DNA from: Cerrena zonata
Taxonomy: Eukaryota; Basidiomycota; Agaricomycetes; Polyporales; Cerrenaceae
Assembly: GCA_038087015.1 (NCBI GenBank)
Contig: JASBNA010000060.1
Coordinates: 1-64,000 of the forward strand
Reading direction: 5' to 3'
DNA: 64,000 nt
Shown here: positions 38,748 through 49,676 of the stretch, one piece after another
Numbering within the stretch: the stretch's first letter is position 1
Layout of the letters: every line of letters starts with the position of its first letter
Program-made: the position numbers and the translations under genes
The notes under the pieces: generated by a model
Seen by the model: the letters and a program-made list of their open reading frames with translations, nothing else
What the model was told of the DNA's origin: nothing
Databases searched by the model: none

Positions 38748-39614
38748 TTAAACCATAAAAGATTCACCGCAACCGCAAGTACCCTTTGAATTTGGATTTT
38801 TAAAGATAAATCTGGAGGACAACTTATCATCCAACCAGTCCATTTCAGAACCAACAATTGAAAAAAGAGCTTTAGAGTCAATCAACACCTTGACTCCATC
38901 TTGTTCAATCAATTCATCGAATTTACCCCCTTCGGTAACGTATTCTAAATGATAAGTTAAACCAGAGCAACCACGGTTTTTAACACCAATTCTTATTAAT
39001 TGAGGTTCGGGTTGGTCCAATAATCCTCTCAAATGCTCAACGGCATTTGGTGATAAGGTAATCAATGCTTTTCTTGGACGTAAAGCTCTTCTTGGTTTCT
39101 TAGCCTTCTTAGGAGCTTCAGTTGATGCAGTATTGTTTTTGGTTTCATTAACTTTTGGCATACTAGGTTCACTAGCAACCGTTATATTTGGAGTATTAGT
39201 AGTGGTATCAGATGCAGTGGATGATTTTGGTGATGCAGAAGAGTCAGTCTTGACATTCGAAGATGCAGATGGAGTAGAAATATCTTTTAAGGATCTATTG
39301 GAAAATTTAGAAGCTCTTGATCTTCTCAATGGAGCAGTAGATGCTTTTTGTTTTAACTTCTGTTGTTCCTCCTTTTCACCCGGTAATTCGGAACTGGGGA
39401 AAGTTAGCGAATGTTTAGCCCATTTAGAACCACCTCCACTAGATACAGAAGCATTATTACCATCATCACCTTTTGATTTCAAACTATAATTCAAACCAGA
39501 ATAAAAATCAGGAGTACTTGATTTGTTAGTTGGAATCGTTTGTATATAACGTTTCCCTCCCTTCTTGGATTCATGGGAAATAAACCTCTTGCAAGTAGTA
39601 TTCAAATTAGACAA
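38748..39614 (-). CDS. ISA1: Isa1, mitochondrial A-type iron-sulfur assembly protein
   Basis: The 288-residue protein has an N-terminal Ser/Lys-rich presequence-like region and a C-terminal A-type domain (about 180-288). RGCSGLTYHLEY provides the first cysteine, and the end SKGTCGCGESFMV the other two. These three cysteines bind Fe or Fe-S. DGVKVLIDSKALFSIVGSEMDW is nearly identical to S. cerevisiae Isa1. It acts with Isa2 and Iba57 in mitochondrial [4Fe-4S] cluster assembly. The N-terminal half is longer than in S. cerevisiae (250 aa) and low in complexity. The frame is intact. Confidence 0.95.
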   Translation of the reverse strand: MSNLNTTCKRFISHESKKGGKRYIQTIPTNKSSTPDFYSGLNYSLKSKGDDGNNASVSSGGGSKWAKHSLTFPSSELPGEKEEQQKLKQKASTAPLRRSRASKFSNRSLKDISTPSASSNVKTDSSASPKSSTASDTTTNTPNITVASEPSMPKVNETKNNTASTEAPKKAKKPRRALRPRKALITLSPNAVEHLRGLLDQPEPQLIRIGVKNRGCSGLTYHLEYVTEGGKFDELIEQDGVKVLIDSKALFSIVGSEMDWLDDKLSSRFIFKNPNSKGTCGCGESFMV

Positions 39615-39959
39615 TATTAATTTCTTGCCAACATTATGATTAAAGAATATGAATATATAAATGATAAAGAAGAATTAGTTATATTTTTATAATAAAGCTA
39701 ATTGCTTAAACGCTTACAAAATTTTCTGTGACGGTTTCTGACGGTGCACGACCACCGCATCCTTCACCCCGTAACTACCAGCGATTACTAACACTGAGTA
39801 GTAAGCAGCACTTGCTCGACGCTGATTGGCTGGGAGTATTCGGTCACGTGGACGGACCTTCAAAGTCCGACTCTCGGATGCACCGTGGTGCACAGGTGTT
39901 ACGCTATATGTACGGAGGTTTACATTTGATTTAATTTAATTTAATTATTACTGCAAAAT
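39615..39959. promoter_or_regulatory. ISA1 upstream region with E-box
   Basis: About 345 bases, more GC-rich than most intergenic DNA here. CACGTG at 39845-39850 lies about 230 bases upstream of ISA1, and an imperfect GCACCGTGGTGC palindrome follows at about 39881-39893. No coding frame is convincing. Confidence 0.5.
39845..39850. promoter_or_regulatory. E-box CACGTG (Cbf1-type)
   Basis: CACGTG in the ISA1 upstream region, within GGTCACGTGGAC. Confidence 0.5.
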
Positions 39960-42091
39960 TTATAAAGGAGAAGTTTCTCTTTTCAACCAGTTATATTCAA
40001 GACTGTTTTTAGTGAAGTCGTGTTGGTAAAGATTCCAAATTTCACTATGGTAATTGTTAATCCAATCGATTTCCACTTTGGTTAGCAAAGATTTGTCAAT
40101 TAAATTATGACAGAAGGGGACTTTAGTAATAGTTTCAAATTCCAAAAAGTTTTTACCAGCGTATTTATAACCGGACTTTTTAATGATCATTACGTTTTCG
40201 ATTCTGATACCGTATTCGTCATCTTCATAGTAGCCGGGTTCATTTGATATTATTTGGCCTGGTTTTAAGAAAGAAGTGGCTGCATTTGGTCTTGGACCAA
40301 TACCAATTGGACCTTCATGAACGTTTAAATAAGAACCAATACCATGAGAAGTACCGTGACCATAATCTAAACCATAATTCCATAAATGTTGTCTTGCAAT
40401 TGAATCAATTAAATTACCAGTGGTATTTTCTGGGAACTTTAAATTAGCCAAAGCAATATTACCTTTCAAGACCAAAGTATAGTTTTTACATTGATCTTTA
40501 GTTGGTTTATTAAAATGGAAAGTTCTTGTAATATCCGTGGTACCTTCTAAAAATTGGGAACCCGAATCATTAAGATAAATATTATTTGGATCAATAATTG
40601 AACAATTGCCCCTAATTGGCTTATAATGAACAATGGCACCGTTTGAACCAGTAGCACTGATGGTTTCAAAAGAAAGACCAACGAAATGATCTTCTTCTTT
40701 TCTAAAATTAGTTAATTGATCATTTGCTTGACATTCATCGATTAATTCAATTTTGTTATTTAATTCATTTTCTAACCAACTGAAAAATTTAATTAAAGCT
40801 TTACCGTCTTTACGATGGGCCTTTACGAGCACCTTGTAATTCAACATCATTTTTAATTGATTTGAAATCTTCAATTGGAGATCTTAAACTTCGGAATCCA
40901 AGAACATTTTAAATTTCTAACAATTTCCCAAGAATTAGAATTTGGAATTATCGAAAATCTTTTATTCATTAAATTAAATTTTTTACTGATTTCAATTAAA
41001 TTTATCCAAAACTCTTCATATGGTTTAATTGAAATATGATTTGATAATAAATATTGTTCAATTTTAACATCACTAAACCTGGTTTTATCAACGAAGAAAT
41101 TAATTTCTCCTTCATCAGTTATTATTAAATAACTATAAAAAACTGGATTATATTCAATATCACAACCTCTTAAATTTAATAACCAAGCAATTTCATCAAG
41201 CGAACTTATAATAAGTCCATTACTGGAAAGATCATTTTTAATATAATTTATTATTCTTTCTAATTTAAATTTAACCGTTTCTCCAGTGAATTCATTATTT
41301 AACAACGAAATTGATTTATCAAAATTTTTAATTGGAATTTCTTCAAATTCTCCCCAGATTTTTTCAATTAAATTATCTTTAATGGCAACTAGTTCAATTT
41401 CTGCTTTAGGATTACGTTTTAATGATTCATTTACTTTGAAATTGATCTTTTCATATAATTGATAATTTATTAATTTTGGATCAACCCCAATATTAATCTT
41501 ACTACCGGAATCCAATGATAATTGAATTGCTTGTTTAATAGTCCAATCTTCCCAGCTGATATTCCCACCACCTTGTTTCAATAATGTCCAGTTAAAATCT
41601 AATTCATTAGTGGCCTGATTAAAATAACGTCCATCAGTTGATAATGCAGCTAATCCATCCGGGGTTTCATTCATCGAGGTAACATCTCTAGTGATAATAG
41701 CAACCCCAGCTGACCCTTGGAATCCAGATATAAATGATCTTTTCTGATCAAAAGCTGATACATATTCCGATTGGTGTTGGTCTTCACTTGGTACAATGTA
41801 AATCCCTAAATTGTATTCAGCCATAACTTGTCTCAACTTAGCTAATCTTTGCGAGGTATTCACTTCTTGAGTATCAGGCAAACATAACGAAGCAGCGTTA
41901 ATGGTGAAAACTGATCCTTTACGTGAGCCTGACCTCGAAAGTGATGAACCTTGGGGATTTCTCTTCAAATTAATCTGTTTGGCAAACCATGATGACCGTT
42001 TATTGGTACGCGATAATAACCCTGGAGAACAAGTACAGTTAGAACACTGGGCCCTATTAACTCTTCTCTGTGATGATACTTGCATTTTCAC
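39960..42091 (-). CDS. FRA1: Fra1, aminopeptidase P-like iron-signalling protein, two frame breaks
   Basis: Two minus-strand frames and a short linking frame form one protein of about 710 residues. The N-terminal creatinase-like domain (IYIVPSEDQHQSEYVSAFDQ, LAALSTDGRYFNQA) precedes the pita-bread M24 domain (SFETISATGSNGAIVHYKP, YLNDSGSQFLEGTTDITRTF, GHGTSHGIGSYLNVHEGP, ISNEPGYYEDDEYGIRIENV) with its metal-binding Asp/His/Glu set. Fra1 represses the iron regulon together with Fra2 and Grx3/4 in S. cerevisiae and resembles Xaa-Pro aminopeptidases. One extra G-C pair at 40893-40894 and another at 40820-40821 cause the breaks. Removing both gives RSLRSPIEDFKSIKNDVELQ then GARKAHRKDGKALIKFF. Its neighbour ISA1 also acts in iron-sulfur metabolism. 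Confidence 0.94.
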
Positions 42092-42271
42092 TATCTAATG
42101 ACAATAACCTTTGAAAAGAAGTTAATTAGTCAAATTTTAAAGGGTTTAGATGAGAGAAAAAAAACGAATGCTTTCCTGTTAGTGAGAATCCCGAAAAGCC
42201 TAATTAACCAGCTAAAAAAAGATGAGCAAGTTGTACTGCTGCTATTCGTAGGTATGTAGTCTAATTGTGTA

Positions 42272-42380
42272 ATAGCTAGTGGTGTAGTATAGCTAGTGGT
42301 GTAGTATAGCTAGTGGTATATTTTTATAGCTAGTGGTGTAGTATAGCTAGTGGTGTAGTTGTATAGCTAGTGGTGTGCAG
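42272..42380 (+). repeat. Tandem repeat, about six units of 17 bp
   Basis: Unit ATAGCTAGTGGTGTAGT repeats about six times; units 3, 5 and 6 vary at their 3' ends by a few bases. GCTAGTGGT is invariant in all units. It lies midway between FRA1 and KAP122. Confidence 0.93.
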
Positions 42381-42652
42381 TTATGTAGTTGATATTGTTA
42401 TTAGTAGCTCAAGTTTACTTGTACACTAACTCTGGAAAATCAACTGATTCTCAGCAAAGTTTACAAATATAGACGGCTCCTCCTTACATACAATGCAGAT
42501 GGTTGAGCTGACCATTACATTTACCGGCCTCTTACTGGCTGGTCGTAAAGGGTCTTTATTTGGTTCTAAAAGCGACCGGTACTAAATACTTCAGCTTTTT
42601 GTGGGTGTACGGGCTGGGTGAAAATTTGGTGCACCGGTTTTCATTGATGTAT

Positions 42653-42658
42653 CACGTG
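42653..42658. promoter_or_regulatory. E-box CACGTG (Cbf1-type)
   Basis: CACGTG within ATCACGTGAC, 97 bases upstream of the KAP122 ATG. Confidence 0.6.
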
Positions 42659-42754
42659 ACCGGTGATGATAATTTTTGAAGCAACATTTTAGCCGCCAAA
42701 GAAAATGAATACCTTCTTCTTTTCCATTAAACCTTGATATTACACCGACTGATC

Positions 42755-45700
42755 ATGGGAACAGCCCAATGGGACTTGGAATCGGTTGCGCAGGTACGTT
42801 ATTTGGGAAGTTTTGCTATGCCGCCGGGAGAGTGCTAACAAAAGGTTATAGAATATTGAAAAACTCTACTCATCCAGTGATCCATCGGAAATTAACTCCA
42901 CTCAGAAGTCATTACAAGAAATCCAAAGGTCCTCGTATGGGTATGACTTAGCAAACTCGTTATTGAATACTCCTTTGAAAAACTGTAAGTATTTTGGTGC
43001 TTTGACTTTTACTGTATTTATAAATAATCATTTATCATTATCCAACTCATCATCAAAAGATGATGATGAAATTAACAATAATACCGTTTTGTTAGAAAAA
43101 TTGATTCATGATTTGCAATTGCACCTATATAACTTGATTCAAACCGACTTGAATCAAAACTTATTCATTATTAGGAAGTTACTATCAAATTTATCCCAAA
43201 TATTTATCTCCAATTATAAACATTATCAAAATCCAATTGATACTTTATTAAAAGTTATTTTGTCTTTGGATGGAATAGATAATGAACACGATATGGAGCG
43301 AACCATCTCTTTCTTACCGGAAGATCATGTTAATTTGATTCTTGTTTTTTACACCATTTTAATCGAAGATATCTCGAAAAAATTAGATTCAAATGATTCA
43401 TTGATTCACAGCTTCATCTATGATTCAATCTTTGGGGAATTCAACTCCATTTTATCTTATTTAAATCATCTAATACTAGCCAGTAATCAAAATTTACCAT
43501 CCTCAATTCATTCATTAACTCTTTCCACTATAAATTCTTGGGTCTCTTATATATCTATCGCTGAACAAAAATCTTCAGTAAGATACTCTCATCAGGATGT
43601 GCAAAATATCATCCAATTCATATTCATACCTTTTCTTAATCCTTCTTTTGCTTCTTTACCAATTGAAGAAGTGGATTTTGACCTTTCAAATCAGTCGATT
43701 TCTGTCTTGACAGAAATTTTGGAAATCAACCCTTCCATGTTGAATAATGATTCTAAAAATTTCTTAAAATCTTTATTCTTCGAAAATAATCATTGGGGGG
43801 TTCACTTTTTAGATATCGTGGTTTTCAATAATGATAATAGAGAAATTTATCAAGATGAAGTCTCAAATTTCATAAATTTAATCATCATTTTTGTCCAATT
43901 AGATATTTTAAGGTTTTCCAAAAATTTATTAGAAGGTGACTCTCAACATATCTTATCGATATTAATTAAACTTACTAATATACCAGGAATTCCAATCATT
44001 GAAGAATCAATAAGTGAACTATTATTAGGATTCTGGGAAGAGCTAGCTAGCATTTTTGCGGATGATGAAGAAACTTTTAAAACTTATTTTGAACAATTAG
44101 ATAACCAGAGTTATGTCGAAAATTTCAATCTGGAAATTGCTAAAATTTTCAACCAAGTTTGTTCAATTTATTGGCTGAAAATTCATTTGATTCCTTTTGA
44201 AGTTTTGAAAAACTCAAAATCAGAATTCTTGAATTATCGTCATAACGTGGCCGATTTTTTCATTCTAATATACTCCTTATTGAAATTGCCATTTTATGAA
44301 AATTTATGCCTAGATGTTACTAACAACTTGTTACTAGCTGGATCAAATCCTGAAAAATTGATCAATATCGAAGCAACCCTCTACTTGTTATTCAAAATTA
44401 ATGAAGATTGTACTTTTTATGAATCTCAATCAAAAAATCTTCTTCCTTTTACTAAAATAATCTTTGAAAATAACTTATTAAACATATATAATATGTTAGC
44501 AATAGAAGTTGGTTTGAATCAATACCATTATTCAACTTTGATAAATTACCTATCGTCATGTCAATTTTTTTTGAAAACTGAAATTGGTAAGAATTATTTA
44601 GGTGACATATTTGATTTACTTTTTTCAATCATCCTTAAGACTTTGAATAATGATGCTTTATCTTCACTCTCGTTGATTACTTCGAAAACGATTTTAAAAA
44701 TTTGTCAAGAATGTCGTACCAACTTGGTTTCCTTCTTACCTAATTTAGAAGCTATACTTATTGAAATCTTAAAAAACCAACAATTAGACCATTTAATTAG
44801 ACAAAGGTTATTCAATTCTTATGCTTCGATTGCTCAATGTTTGAAAGATCCTAGTGAATTCGGCTTGATCTTAAGTCGAATTTTGGAGCTTATCAATCAA
44901 ACTTCTTTACAAATGTTGGGTTCCCCTGATAGCCTTAACGAAGACCAAGAAGATTACTTAATTTCTATCCTTTCTTGTGTCCTTGAAATTGGTAAAGGTT
45001 GTCAATTACCTGATGAACCGGAAGATTTATATTCTCAATCAGAACAACTTGCCATCAATGACTATTGGTTGAATGATAATTTACATATTAAGAATGTTGT
45101 TGTATCAATAATAGAACAATATTCTCTCAATCATTCACAATTCTCCCAAAATTCTACAGTCACAGAAAGATGCTGCTTAATATTGAAAACTGGTTTGGGA
45201 GAACCTCTAAATGGACCATTCACTTTCGATAATGATACTATTTTTCAATATTTAATCACTAAAATGAATCAATTGACCAATGTTGATTCAATTCCACATA
45301 TATACTCATTGATCGAAACTGTCATAATAATCAATTTCAAAGATTTAGATGATTCTTTAATCAACAACCTAATTGAAAAAGTGTTTACTAATCATTTACA
45401 GTTACTAAAATCCGATCCAGATTTGATTAAATGTTCAATTGATTTATTCTCCACTATTTTAGAAAGAAAGCCGTCCTTGATTTTGATGTCACCAATTTTC
45501 AATGAGATAGTCTTAGCCTTTGCTATTGAAGGTTTAAACGCCAAAGAAACTTTCATTATCAAATCAGTACTGAAATTTTGGGTTAATTTAATTAGTTTGA
45601 AAAAGGGTAAATTACCTGATCATGAAAAAATAAATGACTTATTTCAAACCAATGAAATTTTCACAGAATTTTTTCTTAAAAATTTGCTAAAATCTTTTTT

Positions 45701-45968
45701 GACAACTTCAAGATCCAACTTGGACTCATATTATCCAATTTTCAGACAATTGATCGGTAAATTCCCATTAGTTCTTAAAAAGAAGCTTATATATATATTA
45801 GCTAACGATCATGAAATCATTAACCACGATAAAATAAGCGAAAAATTATTGGAAACTTTCATCAATCAATTAATGGTTACGAGAGGTCAAAGATCTGCCA
45901 ATGAAGTTTTGAAAAAATTTTGGTTAGCAGTCAACGGGCTTATTGAATTCAACCAACAAAGCTTTTAA
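42755..45968 (+). CDS. KAP122: Kap122 (Pdr6), importin-beta family karyopherin, spliced
   Basis: Exon 1 (42755-42793) encodes MGTAQWDLESVAQ. Exon 2 starts at 42852 with NIEKLYSSSDPSEINSTQKS and runs to the stop, 1,051 residues in total (S. cerevisiae 1,081). The 5' part matches Kap122: ELYS, then QKSLQEIQRSSYGYDLANSL, then KYFGALTFTV. The rest is a HEAT-repeat alpha solenoid rich in Leu and Ile. Kap122 imports TFIIA (Toa1/Toa2) and other cargo into the nucleus. The intron has donor GTACGT, branch TGCTAAC (42833-42839) and acceptor TATAG. Without splicing the long open frame lacks the conserved N-terminus. CTG codons here are few and in helices. Confidence 0.92.
42794..42851 (+). other. Intron of KAP122, 58 bases
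   Basis: Donor GTACGT after CAG, branch TGCTAAC 12 bases before the acceptor TATAG. Removal joins the family's N-terminal motif in phase 0. An internal AAAG closer to the branch would give an immediate stop. Confidence 0.9.
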
Positions 45969-46164
45969 TTTTTTTTATTTTTTTTTTTGACTTTTTTGCA
46001 TCCTCTTTTTTTTTTTTTTTTTTTGCCTTTTTACATTATGTAAATATTGAAAAATATGTATTAAAGTATTATACAAAACAGTAGACGATTCACATAGAAG
46101 AAGAAAAAAAATTGGAAGTCATAACAATAATTCGAAAAAATTAGATATATAATCGAGTAAAAAA
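45969..46164. other. Convergent 3' region with T tracts
   Basis: About 200 bases between the converging KAP122 and RFA1 genes, with T runs of 10-18 bases. No gene is visible. Confidence 0.6.
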
Positions 46165-48024
46165 TCAAAGAACTGATTCTAATTGTTTTGCTAAGAACTC
46201 ACTTTCGGTATTATAATCGATATCAAAAATACCAGCAACAGTGAATCTTATTCTAAGTTCATTATTGAAAGAATCTTGAGTTGCTTTTATTCTGAAACCA
46301 TATTCATTCATTATAAGATTATTTGTGATTTGGTTAAAAGCATGTTCATCGTTGGCCTTCAAGTTAACCATTTCATCAGCGGATTTTTTGAAGATTCTTT
46401 CAGCATCAGCATCAAACAAAGTGACCCAAATTTGACCGGTATGATCAGTTATTGAGCAGTTGATGATATATCTATAGTGAGGTTGATTGTAAGTGATATT
46501 ACATTTTTCACATCTCCAAGTACTTTCATTTTCTTCGATAATTTTTCTATTACAAGTAGTAACATTTTCACCTCTTTGAACTTCATTAATACAAGCAGGG
46601 TAAGCAATATTAGAAGTTTTAAAGTAATTAATACAAGCTTTTGTATTGAAATAATCTGGTTTTTCATTTTTACCCAAATTTTCATCTTGAACTTGAAGAA
46701 TAGATTTACGATCATTTAAAAATGAATTACCAGCAGATTTTTCAACTTTCAAAGTTTGGAAGCTTTCATTAATACCTTCGCTATCATACCAACCTTTCAA
46801 AGAATAAGATTCATTAACATCAGGATTTAAGACCATATTACCAGCAGGGGTTAAACTTAAAGATCTACCACCGAAATCATTAGCCTTAACACCTTTAAAA
46901 GCAAGTACGGAACCGGTCGGGACGTTGAATTCTTCGGCAACTTTATTCCATAAGGTAACGTCGATTGCATAATTAGAGTTATCAACAATGGTGACATTTC
47001 TCTTTTGGAATGGTTTACCAGTAGATTTAGCAGTCATTTCTTCACAATTATTAACATTTTTCAAAACCCCGATAACATCAAGAATAGAATTAGCTTCTAC
47101 TGATTCTATTTGATTCAATTTAGTGAAATTGAAATTGATTTTAGGAACATCAGCAGTATCGAAGCATTCAGTGATTTGAGTATCTCTTCCTAAATTTAAT
47201 TCATAAGTATGACTTAAATTACTAAAATTTGGTTTTGATGGAACAACTCTCGCTTTGGTGACATAGTAGACTTTATCTTCCTGTAATAATTCAAAGAACT
47301 TATCGGCATCTTCATTGAAAGAAGTGGCTCTGATTTCATCTGATTCATCTAAGAAATTCACATTGAATAATCTTCCTTCACCACGTTGATTAGACCATCT
47401 TCTCATGTCACCTTTATAGGATACTCTAGCTTTAATGGTCCATCTATTTGAAAAAGGTGAGATCGACTCAATTGGACAAATAGGACCATGGTTGGCAGGA
47501 GGCTGTTGTTGTTGTTGTTGTTGTTGTTGTTGCTGAGGTTGTCTTACTTGTTGCGGTTTAGAGTCAACATTTAATGCAACCGCTGGAATATCAGGACCGG
47601 CACCAACTTTGGCATTTGCTTGGGCAACCAAGTCATCCGCAGGGTTCTGGTCATAATAAGTATCACAGGGGACTGCATTTTCGGAGATTTTATCAGCTTT
47701 TGGAACTTTAACTTCAAGATCATTAATGATCATCACTCTTTTCTTAGTTTTGGCAATGGTATAACTTTTCAAAAGAATAATTGAAAATCTGGAAAAACCA
47801 TTACTTTCCAAGTAGTTATTATTATTCTGATCAACAACAGCATGGATACTATAAGCACCGTCAGAAACAATGAGTCGATACTTTTTATCAGTATTTTGTT
47901 CTTGAAGAATCTTGGAGTTTTGAACTTGAGCAACAATGGATTTACCTTGCCATTTATGGTTATCCTTGACGGAAAGTAACTCCTTGAGACTTCCAGGCAC
48001 TATACCGTAATCTTGAGGTTGCAT
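46165..48024 (-). CDS. RFA1: Rfa1, large subunit of replication protein A
   Basis: The 619-residue protein shows four OB-fold regions in the standard order. The N-terminal DBD-F (GSLKELLSVKDNHKWQGK) is followed by a linker with a Gln run. The tandem DBD-A and DBD-B come next (ISPFSNRWTIKARVSYKGDM, FNVNFLDESDEIRATSFN, FAFKGVKANDFGGRSLSLTP-type). The C-terminal DBD-C contains a zinc ribbon (CINEVQ...TTCNRKII...WRCEKCN). RPA coats single-stranded DNA in replication, repair and recombination. Length matches S. cerevisiae Rfa1 (621 aa). The frame is intact. Upstream lies an MCB element, fitting G1/S regulation. Confidence 0.97.
   Translation of the reverse strand: MQPQDYGIVPGSLKELLSVKDNHKWQGKSIVAQVQNSKILQEQNTDKKYRLIVSDGAYSIHAVVDQNNNNYLESNGFSRFSIILLKSYTIAKTKKRVMIINDLEVKVPKADKISENAVPCDTYYDQNPADDLVAQANAKVGAGPDIPAVALNVDSKPQQVRQPQQQQQQQQQQQPPANHGPICPIESISPFSNRWTIKARVSYKGDMRRWSNQRGEGRLFNVNFLDESDEIRATSFNEDADKFFELLQEDKVYYVTKARVVPSKPNFSNLSHTYELNLGRDTQITECFDTADVPKINFNFTKLNQIESVEANSILDVIGVLKNVNNCEEMTAKSTGKPFQKRNVTIVDNSNYAIDVTLWNKVAEEFNVPTGSVLAFKGVKANDFGGRSLSLTPAGNMVLNPDVNESYSLKGWYDSEGINESFQTLKVEKSAGNSFLNDRKSILQVQDENLGKNEKPDYFNTKACINYFKTSNIAYPACINEVQRGENVTTCNRKIIEENESTWRCEKCNITYNQPHYRYIINCSITDHTGQIWVTLFDADAERIFKKSADEMVNLKANDEHAFNQITNNLIMNEYGFRIKATQDSFNNELRIRFTVAGIFDIDYNTESEFLAKQLESVL
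47505..47533 (-). repeat. CAA/CAG trinucleotide run in RFA1
   Basis: About nine to ten glutamine codons in the linker between DBD-F and DBD-A, seen as repeated GTT on the plus strand. Linker polyglutamine is tolerated because the region is disordered. Confidence 0.9.
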
Positions 48025-48111
48025 TTTAGATCAACTATTGAATGATTGAAAGAGAAGAAGTAGGAAACTGTTGATTTTACTACGCGCTTCCCAATTTTTT
48101 AAAAGAAAAAG

Positions 48112-48117
48112 ACGCGT
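48112..48117. promoter_or_regulatory. MCB element ACGCGT before RFA1
   Basis: ACGCGT lies about 90 bases upstream of the RFA1 ATG (48024), with a half-match TACGCGC at about 48081-48087. MCB sites bind MBF (Mbp1-Swi6) and are typical of S. cerevisiae RFA genes and other DNA replication genes. Confidence 0.75.
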
Positions 48118-48266
48118 AGGCAAATGGCGAGCACTACACCCATACACCAGGCATATAAAGACTAGCTTTTATTAAATTTTATATACAATAACTAATATTG
48201 AAGGGAAAAGAACTGAAGATAGGAATATATGGAGACAAGAGAGAAGATGCAAGCGTAGAGAGAAAA

Positions 48267-49478
48267 CTATAATTTAGCTTCAACCCCAACAACACTGAAC
48301 AATTCATCTTTTTCATTTATTTTAACTGCACCTGATTTTAATAAGGCTTTGGTTAAATCATTGATTAAATCATCGATATTTTCAATTCCGATACAAAGAC
48401 GAATCAAGTCCTCAGGGAAGTCACGTTCTTCTCTAGTTTTAGCGTCGATGGAAGCATGGGACATTTTACAAGGCATGGAGATTAAAGAATTAACACAACC
48501 AAAACTAACAGCTATACCAAAAATGTCAGTATTTTCAACAATTTTTTCAGAGGTTTTAATTGAACCGGTTTCAAAACTAAGAACTGCTCCGCTACCTTTG
48601 CACATGGATTGATGTAAGTGGTATTGAGGATGGGATTTGATTCCCGGATATCTAACTTTGAATCCAATTGATTGTAAGAATTCTGCAATTTTAATACAGT
48701 TGGCTTGTTGTCTTTCAATTCTAATAGCCAAAGTTCTTAAACCTCTGGACAATAACCAAGAATCAAATGGAGACAAGCCGCAACCGGTTGAATTGATCAC
48801 GTAGTAAACTTGTTCTGCTAACTTAGAATCTCTAACAGCAATGATCCCCGCCATAAGATCGTGATGACCGTTTAAATACTTGGTGGCTGATTCATATTGG
48901 ATATCAACACCTAAATCCAAAGGAGTCATCAAGATAGGAGACATCATGGTATTATCAAAGACAACAACCACGTTTGGATTGACCTGATGGGCATAATCAG
49001 CAATTGCTTTAACATCAACAACCTTAATTAATGGATTAGTTGGACTTTCCAAAAAAATCATCTTGGTAGACGAGCTAATTTTGGATTTGATAAGCTCAGT
49101 ATTGGTAGTATCATAATGATGAACTTTCAAGTCTCCTTTAGAGTTGAGATAATTCAATAATCGATTAGTACCCCCATATAAATCATCACCCGCAATAACT
49201 TCATCCCCTGGCTTTAAAAGTCTGGTGATAACGTCAAGACATCCCATCCCACTAGTGACAGCAAAAGTATAGTTTGCCTTCATGATTCTAGCCATATGGT
49301 TTTGTAAATAAGTTCTTGTTGGGTTCCCCGATCTAGTATAGTCATATTCTCCCATATTAGATAACGAAGGCTGTTTGAAAGTAGCCGACTGGTATAACGG
49401 AGCAACCGACGCATTGTATTGATCACTGGACTTGTTGAAAACCAACTCGGTTTCCAAAGAATAACTCTTAGGGGCCAT
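48267..49478 (-). CDS. STR3: Cystathionine beta-lyase (Str3-like)
   Basis: A 403-residue PLP enzyme of the Cys/Met metabolism family. YQSATF and GEYDYTRSGNPTR open the fold. GMGCLDVITRLLKPGDEVIA and DDLYGGTNRLL follow, and YESATKYLNGHHDLMAG contains the PLP lysine (Lys200). SFGCVNSLISMPCKMSHASI near the C-terminus is closer to yeast Str3 than to the gamma-lyase Cys3. The enzyme splits cystathionine into homocysteine, pyruvate and ammonia, on the route to methionine. The frame is intact. A Gcn4-type site stands upstream. Confidence 0.93.
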   Translation of the reverse strand: MAPKSYSLETELVFNKSSDQYNASVAPLYQSATFKQPSLSNMGEYDYTRSGNPTRTYLQNHMARIMKANYTFAVTSGMGCLDVITRLLKPGDEVIAGDDLYGGTNRLLNYLNSKGDLKVHHYDTTNTELIKSKISSSTKMIFLESPTNPLIKVVDVKAIADYAHQVNPNVVVVFDNTMMSPILMTPLDLGVDIQYESATKYLNGHHDLMAGIIAVRDSKLAEQVYYVINSTGCGLSPFDSWLLSRGLRTLAIRIERQQANCIKIAEFLQSIGFKVRYPGIKSHPQYHLHQSMCKGSGAVLSFETGSIKTSEKIVENTDIFGIAVSFGCVNSLISMPCKMSHASIDAKTREERDFPEDLIRLCIGIENIDDLINDLTKALLKSGAVKINEKDELFSVVGVEAKL

Positions 49479-49630
49479 CTTAGATATAAATCAGATATAA
49501 ATGAGTAAGAGTTGAGAAGTAGAAGTTAATAACAGTTAATAAGTGAATATTTCAAAAATTTCGCTGGTTTCTCAGATTTTTCTTTTTTTTTTTTTGTTTT
49601 GTTAGCAAATTGCATCATTTCTGCTGATAG

Positions 49631-49637
49631 TGAGTCA
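49631..49637. promoter_or_regulatory. Gcn4-type site TGAGTCA before STR3
   Basis: A TGAGTCA heptamer about 155 bases upstream of the STR3 start, a perfect bZIP (Gcn4) half-palindrome. It fits amino-acid starvation control of a methionine-pathway gene. It also lies just past the 3' end of PPM1. Confidence 0.65.
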
Positions 49638-49676
49638 GAGTATGCAGTATATTGAGCTATACAAACTATATAAGGT

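Larger units (their letters stand above)
42092..42754. promoter_or_regulatory. Divergent promoter region of FRA1 and KAP122
   Basis: These 663 bases hold the 17-bp tandem repeats at 42272-42380 and an E-box TCACGTGA (42652-42659) about 100 bases before KAP122. No gene is visible. Confidence 0.6.

Noticed and set aside
42769..42951. 60-codon frame overlapping the KAP122 intron
   Set aside because: It starts at TTG inside exon 1 and is explained by the spliced KAP122 reading.
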